Below, one piece after another: positions 20,014 to 29,757 of a stretch of 64,000 nucleotides of DNA (position 1 is its first letter; each line of letters starts with the position of its first letter). The stretch comes from Empedobacter falsenii (GTDB taxonomy: Bacteria > Bacteroidota > Bacteroidia > Flavobacteriales > Weeksellaceae): positions 1-64,000 of the forward strand of contig NZ_JAAGKM010000011.1 of NCBI RefSeq assembly GCF_019308355.1, in the 5' to 3' direction. A program made the translations under genes and the position numbers. The notes beneath the pieces are model-generated. The model had not been told where the DNA came from and searched no databases. It was given only the letters and a program-made list of their open reading frames with translations.

Positions 20014-21168
20014 ATGGTAAAAAAGAGTTTACTTGCCTTAGCAATGGGAGGTTTAGCCATCGGAATGACGGAATTTTCGATGATGGGAGTTTTAGAAGAT
20101 TTTGCAAAAGATTTGAATATTTCAATTCCAACAGCAGGGAATTTTATATCAATGTACGCAATGGGCGTAATGGTTGGAGCTCCAACATTGATCATGGCTA
20201 CAAGTAAATATTCGCCTAAAAAAGTATTAATCTTTTTTATGTTATTGTTTACCATTTTTAATTCACTTTTTGTCATTGCGCCAAGTTACAATACCTTATT
20301 AATTGCTCGTTTTATGTCTGGTTTACCTCACGGAGCATTTTTTGGTGTAGGATCTGTTGTGGCTGCACAATTAGCAACAAAAGGAAAAGAAGCGCAAGCC
20401 ATTTCGATTATGTTTGCAGGATTAACGTTTGCGAATTTGGTCGGTGTTCCATTAGGAACAAAATTAGGACAAGTATTCTCGTGGCGATTAACGTTTGGGA
20501 TTATTGCGAGTTTAGGATTAATCACGATGTTAGCAATTTCGCTTTGGGTTCCAAATCTTAAAAATACAAACAAAGGAAGTTTAGTAGAACAATTAAGTTT
20601 CTTCAAAAAATGGGAAGCTTGGGTATTAATTGTGATGATTTCTATTGGAACTTCAGGATTATTTGCGTGGATAAGTTACATTTCTCCATTAATGACAAAT
20701 GTGGCAGATTTACCTAAAACAAAAGTTCCAATAATTATGACTTTGATTGGTTTAGGAATGTTTGTCGGTAATTTTATAGGTGGAAAATTGGCAGATACCA
20801 TGTCGCCAAATAAAGCTGCAATCATCTCTTTTGCGTCGATGGCGGTTTGTTTAGTGATTGTTTATTTCACTTCTCACATACAAATTATGGCGTACATCAT
20901 GTCATTTATTACAGGATTAATTGCGTTTACAATTGGTTCGCCAATTCAAATGATGTTGATTAATAATGGAAAAGGATCAGAAACTTTAGCAGCAGCGGCT
21001 GGTCAAGCAAGTTTTAATATCGGAAATGCTTTAGGTGCATTTTTAGGAGGAATTCCAATTGCAATGGGATTAGGATTTAATTCGCAATTATGGGTTGGCT
21101 TTATTATGGCTTCGGTCGGATCAATAATTGCAGCAATCTTTTTACAATTAAAATCGAAAAGAGTTTAA
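20014..21168 (+). CDS. MFS transporter, AraJ-like
   Basis: A 384-residue twelve-helix major facilitator. The GMTEFSMMGVLEDFAKDL opening and the GLPHGAFFGVG and GVPLGTKLGQ motifs match the AraJ/YdhP-type drug and sugar efflux subfamily. Last gene of the OYE-VOC-MFS operon, eight bases after the VOC gene and followed by a terminator. Probable efflux of a small organic molecule; substrate unknown. Confidence 0.9.
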   Translation: MVKKSLLALAMGGLAIGMTEFSMMGVLEDFAKDLNISIPTAGNFISMYAMGVMVGAPTLIMATSKYSPKKVLIFFMLLFTIFNSLFVIAPSYNTLLIARFMSGLPHGAFFGVGSVVAAQLATKGKEAQAISIMFAGLTFANLVGVPLGTKLGQVFSWRLTFGIIASLGLITMLAISLWVPNLKNTNKGSLVEQLSFFKKWEAWVLIVMISIGTSGLFAWISYISPLMTNVADLPKTKVPIIMTLIGLGMFVGNFIGGKLADTMSPNKAAIISFASMAVCLVIVYFTSHIQIMAYIMSFITGLIAFTIGSPIQMMLINNGKGSETLAAAAGQASFNIGNALGAFLGGIPIAMGLGFNSQLWVGFIMASVGSIIAAIFLQLKSKRV

Positions 21169-21190
21169 AAATATTACTTCAATCATAATC

Positions 21191-21220
21191 AAAGGATGTT
21201 CGCTTAGAGCATCCTTTTTT
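21191..21220 (+). terminator. Intrinsic terminator
   Basis: AAAGGATG and CATCCTTT form the stem, followed by a T run; ends the OYE operon. Confidence 0.85.
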
Positions 21221-21250
21221 AGTTTATATTTGTAACAAATTAAACTCAAA

Positions 21251-22045
21251 ATGAATCATTACAAAGCTCTTATTATAGACGATGAACACTTTGCTCAACA
21301 AGGTTTAAAGAAAATTATTCAACATGCTTTGCCAGATTTTTTTGTTTCCATTGATACTGCGAATTCTGTAAAAGAAGGTGTAGAAAAAATTAAGGAAAAT
21401 CAACCAGATATAGTTTTTTTGGATATTCAGATGCCAGAGGAATTTGGGTTTAAATTATTTGATTATTTTGATGATATTACGTTTGATGTCATTTTTACAA
21501 CAGCTCATTCAGATTATATTTTAGAAGCCGTAAATCAATGGGGATGTTTGGGTTATTTGATGAAACCTATTTCAATTTCTGACTTAAAAGTATTATTGAA
21601 TCGTTTTGTAGAACGTCAAAATCAAACAAAAACAACAAAAAAGATTGTCAATATTGCAGATGATTTTGAAGATGAAGTTGAAGCTGATAATCTGAAAGAT
21701 GTTTTCAAAAACGAGCATGGAATTATTTTTATTCCATCTATAACAGAGGTTTTGGTACTGAAAATTGAAGATATTATTTACTGTAAAGCAGATGATAGTT
21801 ATTGTACAATTTTTACCGAAAAAGAGGCGTACATGGTAACTAAAACACTGAAAGAGGTAGAAAATTTGATTGATCAAACCAATTTTTTCCGTGTCAATAG
21901 ATCATATTTAGTCAACATTAATTTTGCTAAAAAATTTGATAAACGAAACAATTTATTGATTCTTAATTGTCATCCAAAAGACGGCGAATCAAATCTTCCT
22001 GTGACTTCTTTGGGGTATAAAATCTTATCGAATGTGGTTGCGTAA
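21251..22045 (+). CDS. LytTR-family response regulator
   Basis: A 264-residue DNA-binding response regulator. The receiver domain (about 1-125) has acidic pair Asp10-Asp11, phosphoacceptor Asp58 in VFLDIQMP, Thr84 and Lys105 in LMKPIS. A LytTR DNA-binding domain (about 160-264) follows, with CKADDSYCTIF and FFRVNRSYLVN. The next gene, a sensor kinase, overlaps its end by 14 bases, so the two form a cognate pair. Confidence 0.93.
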   Translation: MNHYKALIIDDEHFAQQGLKKIIQHALPDFFVSIDTANSVKEGVEKIKENQPDIVFLDIQMPEEFGFKLFDYFDDITFDVIFTTAHSDYILEAVNQWGCLGYLMKPISISDLKVLLNRFVERQNQTKTTKKIVNIADDFEDEVEADNLKDVFKNEHGIIFIPSITEVLVLKIEDIIYCKADDSYCTIFTEKEAYMVTKTLKEVENLIDQTNFFRVNRSYLVNINFAKKFDKRNNLLILNCHPKDGESNLPVTSLGYKILSNVVA

Positions 22046-25000
22046 CTTCATTTTTTTACTTGTTTTATTTCTTTGTTCACATCAACTTTCTGCGCAATAT
22101 GTTTTGACAAAACAATACACGTACGAAAATGGTTTGCCTGCCAATGAGATTTTGAGTGTCTACAAAGATTCTCGCAAAATTTTATGGGTTGGAACTCGTT
22201 TTGGCGTGTTTGTGAAGGACATGGATAATTTCAAAATGATGAAACGCTTCGAGAAAGTACAATACAATAATGTTTGGACAATAATAGAAGATAGTCAGCA
22301 TAATATTTGGTTTGGAAGTTATGGACAAGGAATATTGAAATTTACTGGTCAACGTTTTGAACAAATTAATACAGCGAAAGGGTTGGTTTCGGATCGTGTT
22401 CGAAATTTATTTTACTTAGATGATTTAATATATGTTGCAGCGCAAGGAGGCGTTTCGATTATTGATACAAAATCAAAGAAAATTTACAATCCTTCTTTCG
22501 AAAAAAATAACAATATTGTGTTCGAAACGGTATCTTTTTTCGAATATCAAAATAAGGTTTATGTTGCAACAATCGATCATGGTGTTTATGAAGTTCATCG
22601 TGATAAGTTGAAGTTGGTCAATCCTTTCAATCGAATTAACTATAGTTTTTTGTATAATAATGATTTGTATTTGTCATCGTCTAAAGGTCTTAATGTTATT
22701 CCGATAAACGATTTCTTGAATAAAAAATTGAATTTTAAAACGTATGATTTTCCAGTTTTTAGAAATCACAACATTTCAGATAAACGTCATTCTCTTTTAT
22801 TAGCTGGTTACGAAACGGGTGCGGGAAATGGTATGGTTGCGGAGTTAAAGAATAATAAAATAACAGATCAAACAGAAAATTTTAAAATCACTTCGGATTA
22901 TCCATATCGAGTTTTTAGTAGTAAAACCGATGATTTAATTTATGTTGGAAGTGCTGATAAAGGACTTTTTGAAGTTCATTTTAATCATTTCTTAGATTTT
23001 TATACGATTGATAATAAAAGGGTTATTGAAATTTTAAAAGTTGCGAATACACAATATTTTTTAACGCCAGATGGACTTTATTTTCAGGAGAATAATATAT
23101 TCAATAAGCAGATAAAGAGAGATGCTTTTTATCAATATATGCTTAGAAATAAGTCAAAATTCAAAGATTTTTTAAGTCAATCAAATAAAGATTTTTATGA
23201 AATTGATTTTGATTTGAAAGAAAAAAACCTTCGTTTTTATAAAATGATTATCCGTCACAATTCGTTCATTATAGCAACTAATTTAGGACTTTTCGAGTTA
23301 GATTTTAATGGAGAATTCAAAGATTATTTACCTAATCGAACAAGTCAATTTACGTATTTTAATAATCAATTTATTCAAACAAATCCTTTTGGAGGAATTT
23401 TGGTTTTTGATGATTTGAATAACCTAAAATATCACGCATATTCCGCTGCGCAAGCCAATGTTCCGAAAGATGTTGTTTCGATTTGTCAAAATAAAAAAGC
23501 TGTATTTTTTGGATCTTCTTTAGATGGATTATTCAAGTATGAAAATGGAAATTTTATTTCGTATTTGCAAAATAATCAGTTTAAAGAATCTAAAATTAAA
23601 ATGATAAAATGTGTTGGAGATAATCAGTTGTTGGTTGCAACAGAATTTGCGAAAGTTTATATTTTAGAGATAAAGGGAGATGAGTTAATCACAAAAAAAG
23701 TAATTAATATTCGTGAAATTGGTGGAGAAAATATTAGTTCAATTGACATTTTTGGGAACTCAATTTTAATTGGAACCAATCGTAATTTACTCGTTTTCAA
23801 TAATGGTAAAACATATATGATTGGCAATGAACAAGGTTTTGTGAATAAGGATATACATTCGTCTATTTTTGACGGAAAAACGGCTACAATTGGTGTTGAA
23901 AATGGTTATTATAAGTTAAATCTCGAGAATTTATTAAAGCAAAAAAATCAGTCGAAAGAGATTATTATTACAAGTTTTAAAATTAATGATGAATCTTTTG
24001 GGATAGATAAATTTATGTGGTTTGATTTGATTGATAAAGATTTGAATTTAAAAAATAATGAGAACAATATTACACTAAATTTTGCTGTCGTTGATGCTAA
24101 TTTCGCTCAAAGTTATAAGTACAGATATCGTGTAAATCCTGATGAAAAGTGGAATGAGTATTTTTATAACCCATCTATTTATTTGCGGAATATACCATAT
24201 GGTAAATATCGTATTCAATTAGAAATAACAGATACAAGCAATGGACAAAAACAAATTATTGATTTGGTTTCGTTGAATGTTGACGAACCTTTTTACTTGA
24301 ACATTTATTTTATTTTGTTGTCAGTCTTAACTTTAGGTTTGATTGTTTATCGTTATAATACAAATAAAATCAAGACGTTAAATAAATTTAATCAATTAAA
24401 AATTAGTCAATTAAATGAGAAAAATACACAAGAAAATCAACGTTTGCAATTAGAGCGACAATTAACCGAAACGAAGTTAACAGCCTTACAATCTCAAATG
24501 AATCCGCATTTTATTTTCAATGTGTTGAATTCTATTCAGTTTTATATTTTGGATAATGATATTGATAATGCGTTAAATTCGTTGGGACGTTTTTCTCATT
24601 TGATTCGTCAGATGTTAAATCTTTCAACAAAAGATGAAATTAGTTTGAAAGATGAAATTGATTTTTTGAAATTATATGTTGAAGTTGAGAATTTTAGATG
24701 GAAAAATAAAATAGAATTTGATGTTCAAATTGATAGCCAATTGGATATTTATCGTATCAAAATTCCGCCAATGTTGATTCAGCCAATTATCGAAAATTCT
24801 TTTGTTCACGCATTTGATCAAAACCATTTGCAACCGATTATCAAATTGATTATTAGAATAAAAATTGATTATTTAGAAATAATTATTGAAGATAACGGAA
24901 AAGGAAATACAACACAAATTACGCAAAATAAAACTCACGATTCGAAAGCACTTAAAATTATTAATGAGCGTTTACAATTGCTTAATCATAATATTGAAGA

Positions 25001-25064
25001 AAATATTTTTATAGATTTTCATGAAAAAGGAACAAAAGTTCGAATGATTTTGAAAGTTGATTAA
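22032..25064 (+). CDS. Two-component sensor kinase with beta-propeller sensor (LytS-type kinase)
   Basis: A 1010-residue membrane sensor. A signal peptide (ends LSAQ) precedes a large periplasmic region of two-component-regulator propeller repeats (for example ILWVGTRFGVF, NIWFGSYGQGI, TLNFAVVDANF), then a Y_Y_Y domain at about 640-745 and a membrane helix at about 752-772. A coiled linker leads to a His_kinase domain with His826 in QMNPHFIFN, the N-box PPMLIQPIIENSFVHAF and the G-box EDNGKG. Hybrid versions regulate glycan use in Bacteroides; this one is split from its regulator and lacks linked SusC/D genes, so the signal is unknown. Confidence 0.92.
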   Translation: MWLRNFIFLLVLFLCSHQLSAQYVLTKQYTYENGLPANEILSVYKDSRKILWVGTRFGVFVKDMDNFKMMKRFEKVQYNNVWTIIEDSQHNIWFGSYGQGILKFTGQRFEQINTAKGLVSDRVRNLFYLDDLIYVAAQGGVSIIDTKSKKIYNPSFEKNNNIVFETVSFFEYQNKVYVATIDHGVYEVHRDKLKLVNPFNRINYSFLYNNDLYLSSSKGLNVIPINDFLNKKLNFKTYDFPVFRNHNISDKRHSLLLAGYETGAGNGMVAELKNNKITDQTENFKITSDYPYRVFSSKTDDLIYVGSADKGLFEVHFNHFLDFYTIDNKRVIEILKVANTQYFLTPDGLYFQENNIFNKQIKRDAFYQYMLRNKSKFKDFLSQSNKDFYEIDFDLKEKNLRFYKMIIRHNSFIIATNLGLFELDFNGEFKDYLPNRTSQFTYFNNQFIQTNPFGGILVFDDLNNLKYHAYSAAQANVPKDVVSICQNKKAVFFGSSLDGLFKYENGNFISYLQNNQFKESKIKMIKCVGDNQLLVATEFAKVYILEIKGDELITKKVINIREIGGENISSIDIFGNSILIGTNRNLLVFNNGKTYMIGNEQGFVNKDIHSSIFDGKTATIGVENGYYKLNLENLLKQKNQSKEIIITSFKINDESFGIDKFMWFDLIDKDLNLKNNENNITLNFAVVDANFAQSYKYRYRVNPDEKWNEYFYNPSIYLRNIPYGKYRIQLEITDTSNGQKQIIDLVSLNVDEPFYLNIYFILLSVLTLGLIVYRYNTNKIKTLNKFNQLKISQLNEKNTQENQRLQLERQLTETKLTALQSQMNPHFIFNVLNSIQFYILDNDIDNALNSLGRFSHLIRQMLNLSTKDEISLKDEIDFLKLYVEVENFRWKNKIEFDVQIDSQLDIYRIKIPPMLIQPIIENSFVHAFDQNHLQPIIKLIIRIKIDYLEIIIEDNGKGNTTQITQNKTHDSKALKIINERLQLLNHNIEENIFIDFHEKGTKVRMILKVD

Positions 25065-25164
25065 AATTTCACCTGAATAAATTTACAATTCACCTTGCTG
25101 AAACGTGAATTAACGAAATCTAAACTCTATTTTAATGATAGATATTATTCAGTATATATATTTG

Positions 25165-25313
25165 CAGTATCGATTTCAAACTAAGTATTAAACTTTGATG
25201 CTTTGTTTTCTAAACCTATGAAGACACCATAAAGTATCTTAAAAGTTACATTTTTCGACGTGTGAGTCAAAAAATTTTACAACAAGAAGCTACTGCAAAG
25301 TAGCTTTTTTTTT
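25165..25313 (+). ncRNA. Candidate small RNA between kinase and aldo/keto reductase genes
   Basis: TATATTTG at 25157-25164 matches the -7 consensus and an intrinsic terminator ends at 25313, with no ORF between them, so a transcript of about 145 nt is possible. No TTG -33 element is seen at the usual distance. The alternative is that the terminator simply ends the kinase mRNA with a 240-base 3' UTR. Confidence 0.3.
25287..25313 (+). terminator. Intrinsic terminator
   Basis: AAGCTAC, loop TGCAAA, GTAGCTT, then nine T. Confidence 0.85.
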
Positions 25314-25325
25314 ATCTTTATACCC

Positions 25326-26279
25326 ATGAAAAATGTACAATTAGGAAATACAGATTTAGAGATAAAACCAATTTTTTTCGGAGGAAATGTTTTTGGTTGG
25401 ACATTGAATGAAGAAGAATCTTTTCGAATTTTAGATGGATTTTTGGACAGAGGATTTAATGCGATAGACACTGCAAATAACTATTCGTATTGGGTGGATG
25501 GTAACGTTGGAACAGAATCTGAACGAATTATCGGAAATTGGATAAAATCGAGAGGAGTGAGAGATCAAATCGTTTTGGCAACGAAAGTTGGTGGACGAAA
25601 TATGATTCAAGATAAGCCAAATACTACAAAAGCTCATGTCTTAAAAGAAGTAGAAGAATCACTTATCCGTTTACAAACAGATTATATTGATTTGTATCAA
25701 ACACATTATGATGATGTAAATACACCTGTTGAAGAAACTTTATCCGCTTATAATCAATTGATAAAAGAAGGGAAAGTGAGATATATTGGTGCGTCTAATT
25801 TTTCTTCGGAGCGATTGATTGAATCGTTGGATAAATCAGAACTTTACAATTTGCCGCAATACAAAACCTTGCAACCTGAATATAATTTGTATGATCGTCA
25901 GCATTTTGAAGAATTTTTGCAACCTGTTGCTGAGAAATACAATTTAGCTGTTATTCCTTATTATAGTTTAGCGAGTGGATTTTTATCAGGTAAATATAAA
26001 ACTGAAGAAGATTTACAACAAAGTTTACGAGGAGAAGGAATCAAAAAATATTTGAACGAAAGAGGATTCAAAATTTTGGACGCTTTACAAACTATTTCTA
26101 CGCGATATAATATTTCTTATTCAGCAGTTGCTTTGGCTTGGTTAATGGATCAGAAAACAGTTGTAGTTCCTATTGCGAGTGCGACTAAGGAACAACATCT
26201 TGATGCTTTTGTAGAAGCTGTAAATGTGCAATTATCTCATGATGATGTGAAACTTTTGACCGAAGCAAGCGAATATTAG
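25326..26279 (+). CDS. Aldo/keto reductase
   Basis: A 317-residue NADPH-dependent oxidoreductase of the AKR superfamily. It has the DTANNYSYW catalytic Asp/Tyr block, LATKVGG with catalytic Lys, YQTHYDD with His, and a C-terminal cofactor segment PIASATKEQHLD. It lies two bases before the MFS gene in an AKR-MFS-ArfB operon. Substrate unknown. Confidence 0.9.
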   Translation: MKNVQLGNTDLEIKPIFFGGNVFGWTLNEEESFRILDGFLDRGFNAIDTANNYSYWVDGNVGTESERIIGNWIKSRGVRDQIVLATKVGGRNMIQDKPNTTKAHVLKEVEESLIRLQTDYIDLYQTHYDDVNTPVEETLSAYNQLIKEGKVRYIGASNFSSERLIESLDKSELYNLPQYKTLQPEYNLYDRQHFEEFLQPVAEKYNLAVIPYYSLASGFLSGKYKTEEDLQQSLRGEGIKKYLNERGFKILDALQTISTRYNISYSAVALAWLMDQKTVVVPIASATKEQHLDAFVEAVNVQLSHDDVKLLTEASEY

Positions 26280-26280
26280 A

Positions 26281-27462
26281 ATGGAAAATTTACAAATGAA
26301 ACCCAAATTAACTCCAATCATTTTATGGATAATGATCATTGGGAGTGGTTTGGTTGTGGCGAATAATTATTACAATCAGCCCTTATTGTCATTAATTGCA
26401 AAAGATTTTAATGTTTCCGAAAGTAAAGTCTCTAATATTGCAATGCTAACACAAATAGGTTATGCCTGTGGATTGTTATTTATTATTCCTTTAGGAGATT
26501 TATTGAAACGAAAACGAATGATTTTAATCGATTTTGTTTTTATTATTGCAGCTCTTTTGGGAATGTATTTTGCACCATCTGTAAGTTGGCTTTTTCCATT
26601 AAGTTTCCTTATCGGTTTCACTTCAGTTATTCCGCAAGTTTTTGTGCCAATGGCATCTGAATTAGCAGAACCTCAAAACAAAGCACAAGCTGTCGGAATG
26701 GTTATGAGTGGTTTGCTTGTTGGTATTCTACTTTCTCGCGTTTTTAGTGGCTTTATTGGCGAATATTTAGGATGGCGAGAAGTTTATTTGATAGGTGCAA
26801 TTTTAATGTTTGTACTATGGATATTCATCTATATATTTTTACCAGAAATACAGCCAAATTTCAAAGGAACTTATGGTAATCTGATGAAATCTATTGTGGA
26901 ATTAGTGAAAACTCAACCGCAATTAAGATTAGCTTCTTTTCGTGGAGCAACAGGTTTTGCAGCATTCAGTGCATTTTGGACAACATTGGTTTTTCATTTA
27001 GAAGAAGCTCCATTTTTTGTAGGAAGCGATGTTGCTGGCGCATTTGGATTAATTGGAGCTGTAGGTGCTTTGGCTGCAGCGTTAGTTGGAAAAGTTTCGA
27101 AAGTATTATCAACCTCGAAAATTATCTTTTACTCCATCATGATCATGCTAATTTCTTGGGGATTTTTCTATGAATTTGGCTATACATATTGGGGATTAAT
27201 TGTTGGTGTAATTTTGATCGATTTAGGTTTACAAGCAATGCACGTTTCTAATCAAACCATTATTTTTGGATTAGATGCCAAAGCAGGAAATCGAGTGAAT
27301 ACAGTTTATATGACGAGTTATTTTATTGGCGGATCTTTAGGAACATTTATTGCAGCAAATGCGTGGGATAAATTTCAATGGAATGGAGTGGTTGCTGTTG
27401 GCGTTTTTTTTACTTTAATCTGTTTGATTTCTCATATTTTATTCAATAAAAATAATAAGTGA
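26281..27462 (+). CDS. MFS transporter
   Basis: A 393-residue twelve-helix major facilitator. The opening VVANNYYNQPLLSLIAKDF and the loop motif GDLLKRKRMI are characteristic of the small drug/sugar efflux group often annotated YgaY/NepI-like. Its stop overlaps the ATG of the next gene by one base. Substrate not evident. Confidence 0.9.
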   Translation: MENLQMKPKLTPIILWIMIIGSGLVVANNYYNQPLLSLIAKDFNVSESKVSNIAMLTQIGYACGLLFIIPLGDLLKRKRMILIDFVFIIAALLGMYFAPSVSWLFPLSFLIGFTSVIPQVFVPMASELAEPQNKAQAVGMVMSGLLVGILLSRVFSGFIGEYLGWREVYLIGAILMFVLWIFIYIFLPEIQPNFKGTYGNLMKSIVELVKTQPQLRLASFRGATGFAAFSAFWTTLVFHLEEAPFFVGSDVAGAFGLIGAVGALAAALVGKVSKVLSTSKIIFYSIMIMLISWGFFYEFGYTYWGLIVGVILIDLGLQAMHVSNQTIIFGLDAKAGNRVNTVYMTSYFIGGSLGTFIAANAWDKFQWNGVVAVGVFFTLICLISHILFNKNNK

Positions 27463-27854
27463 TGAAAGATTTTTCTTATGAAATAACATATAAAACAGCG
27501 AGAAGTAGCGGTGCAGGAGGGCAAAATGTAAACAAGGTTGAAACGATGGTTTTAGCAAAATGGAACGTTGAAGTTTCCCAATTTTTTTCTGATGAAGAAA
27601 AAGCATTAATCACAGAAAAGCTAAAAAATAAGATTAATTCAGAAGGATTTTTACAAATCAATTCGCAAGAATCTCGCTCTCAATTGGACAATAAAGAATC
27701 TGCAACAAAGAAAATGTTAGAATTAGTTGAAAAAGCATTGATTATTCCAAAGTTTAGAAAAAAGACTAAACCTACTAAAGCTTCTCAACAAAAAAGACTG
27801 AATCAAAAGAAACAACAAGCTGAGAAAAAAGACGGTCGTAGATTTAAATTTTAG
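27462..27854 (+). CDS. arfB: Alternative ribosome-rescue factor (peptidyl-tRNA hydrolase) ArfB
   Basis: A 130-residue class-I-release-factor-like hydrolase that frees peptides from stalled ribosomes. The GGQ motif is at 19-21 within SSGAGGQNVNKVET, and the basic C-terminal tail (KKTKPTKASQQKRLNQKK) is the part that enters the empty mRNA channel in ArfB/YaeJ. The ATG at 27462 overlaps the MFS stop. Confidence 0.93.
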   Translation: MKDFSYEITYKTARSSGAGGQNVNKVETMVLAKWNVEVSQFFSDEEKALITEKLKNKINSEGFLQINSQESRSQLDNKESATKKMLELVEKALIIPKFRKKTKPTKASQQKRLNQKKQQAEKKDGRRFKF

Positions 27855-27859
27855 AACAA

Positions 27860-28129
27860 TTAAATTCGATCAACTAAAAAAAATAATAAACTACATTGTA
27901 TTGCTATAATCATTACTATTTTAAAAATAAAAGACTTTTTTCTTATTTTATGACGATAAATCTGCATTGACATAAGAGAACCAATTGTTCCACCAATCAA
28001 AGTCACAAAACAAAGTGCTAATTCAGATACACGTCTTTTACCAATAATTGAGTTTTTTTTATCTATTTTAAATAAAAAAAAAGAGAGAACGTTGATAAGG
28101 AGTAGAGTAAAAAATAAATATTTATCCAT
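27860..28129 (-). CDS. DUF1294 small membrane protein
   Basis: An 89-residue membrane protein with two or three hydrophobic segments. The conserved DUF1294 layout is recognisable: INVLSFFLFKIDKKNSI, GKRRVSELAL, GGTIGSLMSMQIYRHK. In other bacteria the domain may stand alone or follow a cold-shock domain; function unknown. Convergent with arfB, five bases apart. Confidence 0.85.
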   Translation of the reverse strand: MDKYLFFTLLLINVLSFFLFKIDKKNSIIGKRRVSELALCFVTLIGGTIGSLMSMQIYRHKIRKKSFIFKIVMIIAIQCSLLFFLVDRI

Positions 28130-28204
28130 TCAGTGTGTGATTAAGTAGTAAAAATACTTATAATTAAGTAGATAAAAAATATTTTTTTAGAAATCTGTGT
28201 TGTT

Positions 28205-28212
28205 TATCTTTG
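28205..28212 (+). promoter_or_regulatory. -7 promoter element for the SDR gene
   Basis: TATCTTTG is an exact match to TAnnTTTG, followed by a 63-base AT-rich leader before the ATG at 28276. A T-rich stretch lies at the -33 distance but has no clear TTG. Confidence 0.5.
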
Positions 28213-28275
28213 TACTTCAAAATCATAAAAAATCTTCAAAAAAATAAATTGTAAAATTTTAATTATAAAATAATT

Positions 28276-28995
28276 ATGCAAGATTTAAAAGGGAAAAATG
28301 CTTTAGTCACAGGAGGTAGTAGAGGTTTAGGAAAAGCTGTTGCTTTGGCATTGGCTAAAGAAGGTGTTAATGTAGCTGTGACAGGACGAAATACAAAGAC
28401 ATTAGAAGAAACTGTAGAAGAGATCAAAAGTTTTGGAGTAAAAGCGGATTATTCGATTTTTAATGTAGTCGAAAAAGTTGAAGTGAAAATGCAACTTGAA
28501 CGATTAATTGAGAGTTTTGGAGCGTTTGATATTTTGATTAATAATGCCGGTATTGCGGCTTTCGGAAGTTTTTTGGAAATGCCAGAAAATGATTGGGAAG
28601 AGATTGTGCGTACGAATTTATTTGGACCATATTATGTTTCTAAAGCAGTAATTCCTTCGATGGTAGAGTTAGGAAGTGGTGATATTATCAATGTATCTTC
28701 AACAGCAGGATTAAAAGGAAACGCAGTAACTTCTGCTTATTCAGCTTCAAAAGCGGGATTGATAGGTTTATCAGAATCATTAATGTTTGAATTGAGAAAG
28801 AAAAACATTCGTGTTACGACTTTAACTCCAAGTACAATTGCATCTGAGATGTCAAAAGATGTGTTGAAAATCACAGATGGAAATCCAGAAAAAGTGCTTC
28901 AGCCTGAAGATTTTGCTCAATTAATTGTCGATTTATTAAAATTAGATAAACGCGCAATGCTGGCTTCAGCTTCTTTGTGGTCTACAAATCCTTAA
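28276..28995 (+). CDS. Short-chain dehydrogenase/reductase (3-ketoacyl-reductase-like)
   Basis: A 239-residue classical SDR. It has the cofactor motif TGGSRGLG (12-19), NNAG (89-92) and catalytic Ser142-Tyr155-Lys159 in YSASK. It is often annotated FabG-like, but this monocistronic gene is not near fatty acid genes, so the carbonyl substrate is unknown. It has its own -7 element and terminator. Confidence 0.9.
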   Translation: MQDLKGKNALVTGGSRGLGKAVALALAKEGVNVAVTGRNTKTLEETVEEIKSFGVKADYSIFNVVEKVEVKMQLERLIESFGAFDILINNAGIAAFGSFLEMPENDWEEIVRTNLFGPYYVSKAVIPSMVELGSGDIINVSSTAGLKGNAVTSAYSASKAGLIGLSESLMFELRKKNIRVTTLTPSTIASEMSKDVLKITDGNPEKVLQPEDFAQLIVDLLKLDKRAMLASASLWSTNP

Positions 28996-29020
28996 AAATT
29001 GATTAATTAATCATATTTAT

Positions 29021-29055
29021 AAAATCCAATTTCATTTAGAAATTGGATTTTTTTT
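29021..29055 (+). terminator. Intrinsic terminator
   Basis: AAAATCCAATTT and AAATTGGATTTT form a 12-bp stem, followed by T run; ends the SDR transcript. Confidence 0.9.
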
Positions 29056-29065
29056 GAAAAAATAT

Positions 29066-29112
29066 TTTGAGGAATCATTTTTTATATTAACTTTGAATTA
29101 CAAAGTACTTTT
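29066..29112 (+). promoter_or_regulatory. Promoter and operator copy 1 (CreD locus)
   Basis: A TTTG at 29066-29069 and TAACTTTG at 29088-29095 are separated by 18 bases, a good Bacteroidetes -33/-7 pair. Overlapping the -7 box is an inverted repeat ACTTTG-N5-CAAAGT (29090-29106), immediately followed by ACTTTT, so AAAGTACTTT (29102-29111) is itself a palindrome. The same arrangement recurs at 30074-30096. Confidence 0.7.
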
Positions 29113-29115
29113 GAT

Positions 29116-29748
29116 ATGAGCACAAATAATCCTGTAGAAAGTTTAAACGAAATCAAATCAATGATGCAACGCACATCAAAATTCACAAGTATTAGTGGAT
29201 GGAGTGGTGTTTGGGTTGGAGTAGTGGGAATGATTTCTGCTTTTATCGCTTATGTTTTGATTCTACAAGATGCACTTCAAGTAAATTATAGAGGGACATT
29301 GACACCTATTTTAATGAATAATTTAGAAATTAAATTATTCATTTTAGGAATTGTAACTTTAATGGTTGCATGTATTGGAGGTTTCTTTTTTATGACCAGA
29401 AAATCGACAAAAGATGACGTTAAATTTATAAATCCAGTTACAAAACGAATATTGCGTAAATTTCTTTTTGTTTTAATCGTTGGAGGAATAGTAAGTTTGA
29501 TTTTTATCAATAATTTTAGTTTTGCTTATGTAGCTCCAGCAACGCTTTTGTTTTACGGCTTAGCTTTGTATACGGTAGAACGTGACACAATTGTAGAAAT
29601 AAAATATTTGGCAATGTGCGAAATATTTTTAGGGTTATTGGCTTTCTATTTTATTTTCAATGGTTTATTGTTTTGGTTTATCGGTTTCGGGCTTTTACAT
29701 CTAATTTTTGGGATTTGGATGGTACGAAAATATGATTACAAAGCTTAA
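29116..29748 (+). CDS. Hypothetical membrane protein in the CreD locus
   Basis: A 210-residue protein with about six hydrophobic segments (about 33-53, 74-94, 115-135, 139-155, 165-183, 185-200). I recognise no named family. It starts four bases after the operator and lies nine bases ahead of the winged-helix regulator, so the two are co-transcribed. Such small multi-span proteins often precede this type of regulator in Flavobacteriia, which suggests it may be a signal or target of the regulator (inference). Confidence 0.75.
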   Translation: MSTNNPVESLNEIKSMMQRTSKFTSISGWSGVWVGVVGMISAFIAYVLILQDALQVNYRGTLTPILMNNLEIKLFILGIVTLMVACIGGFFFMTRKSTKDDVKFINPVTKRILRKFLFVLIVGGIVSLIFINNFSFAYVAPATLLFYGLALYTVERDTIVEIKYLAMCEIFLGLLAFYFIFNGLLFWFIGFGLLHLIFGIWMVRKYDYKA

Positions 29749-29757
29749 ATTTGCAAC

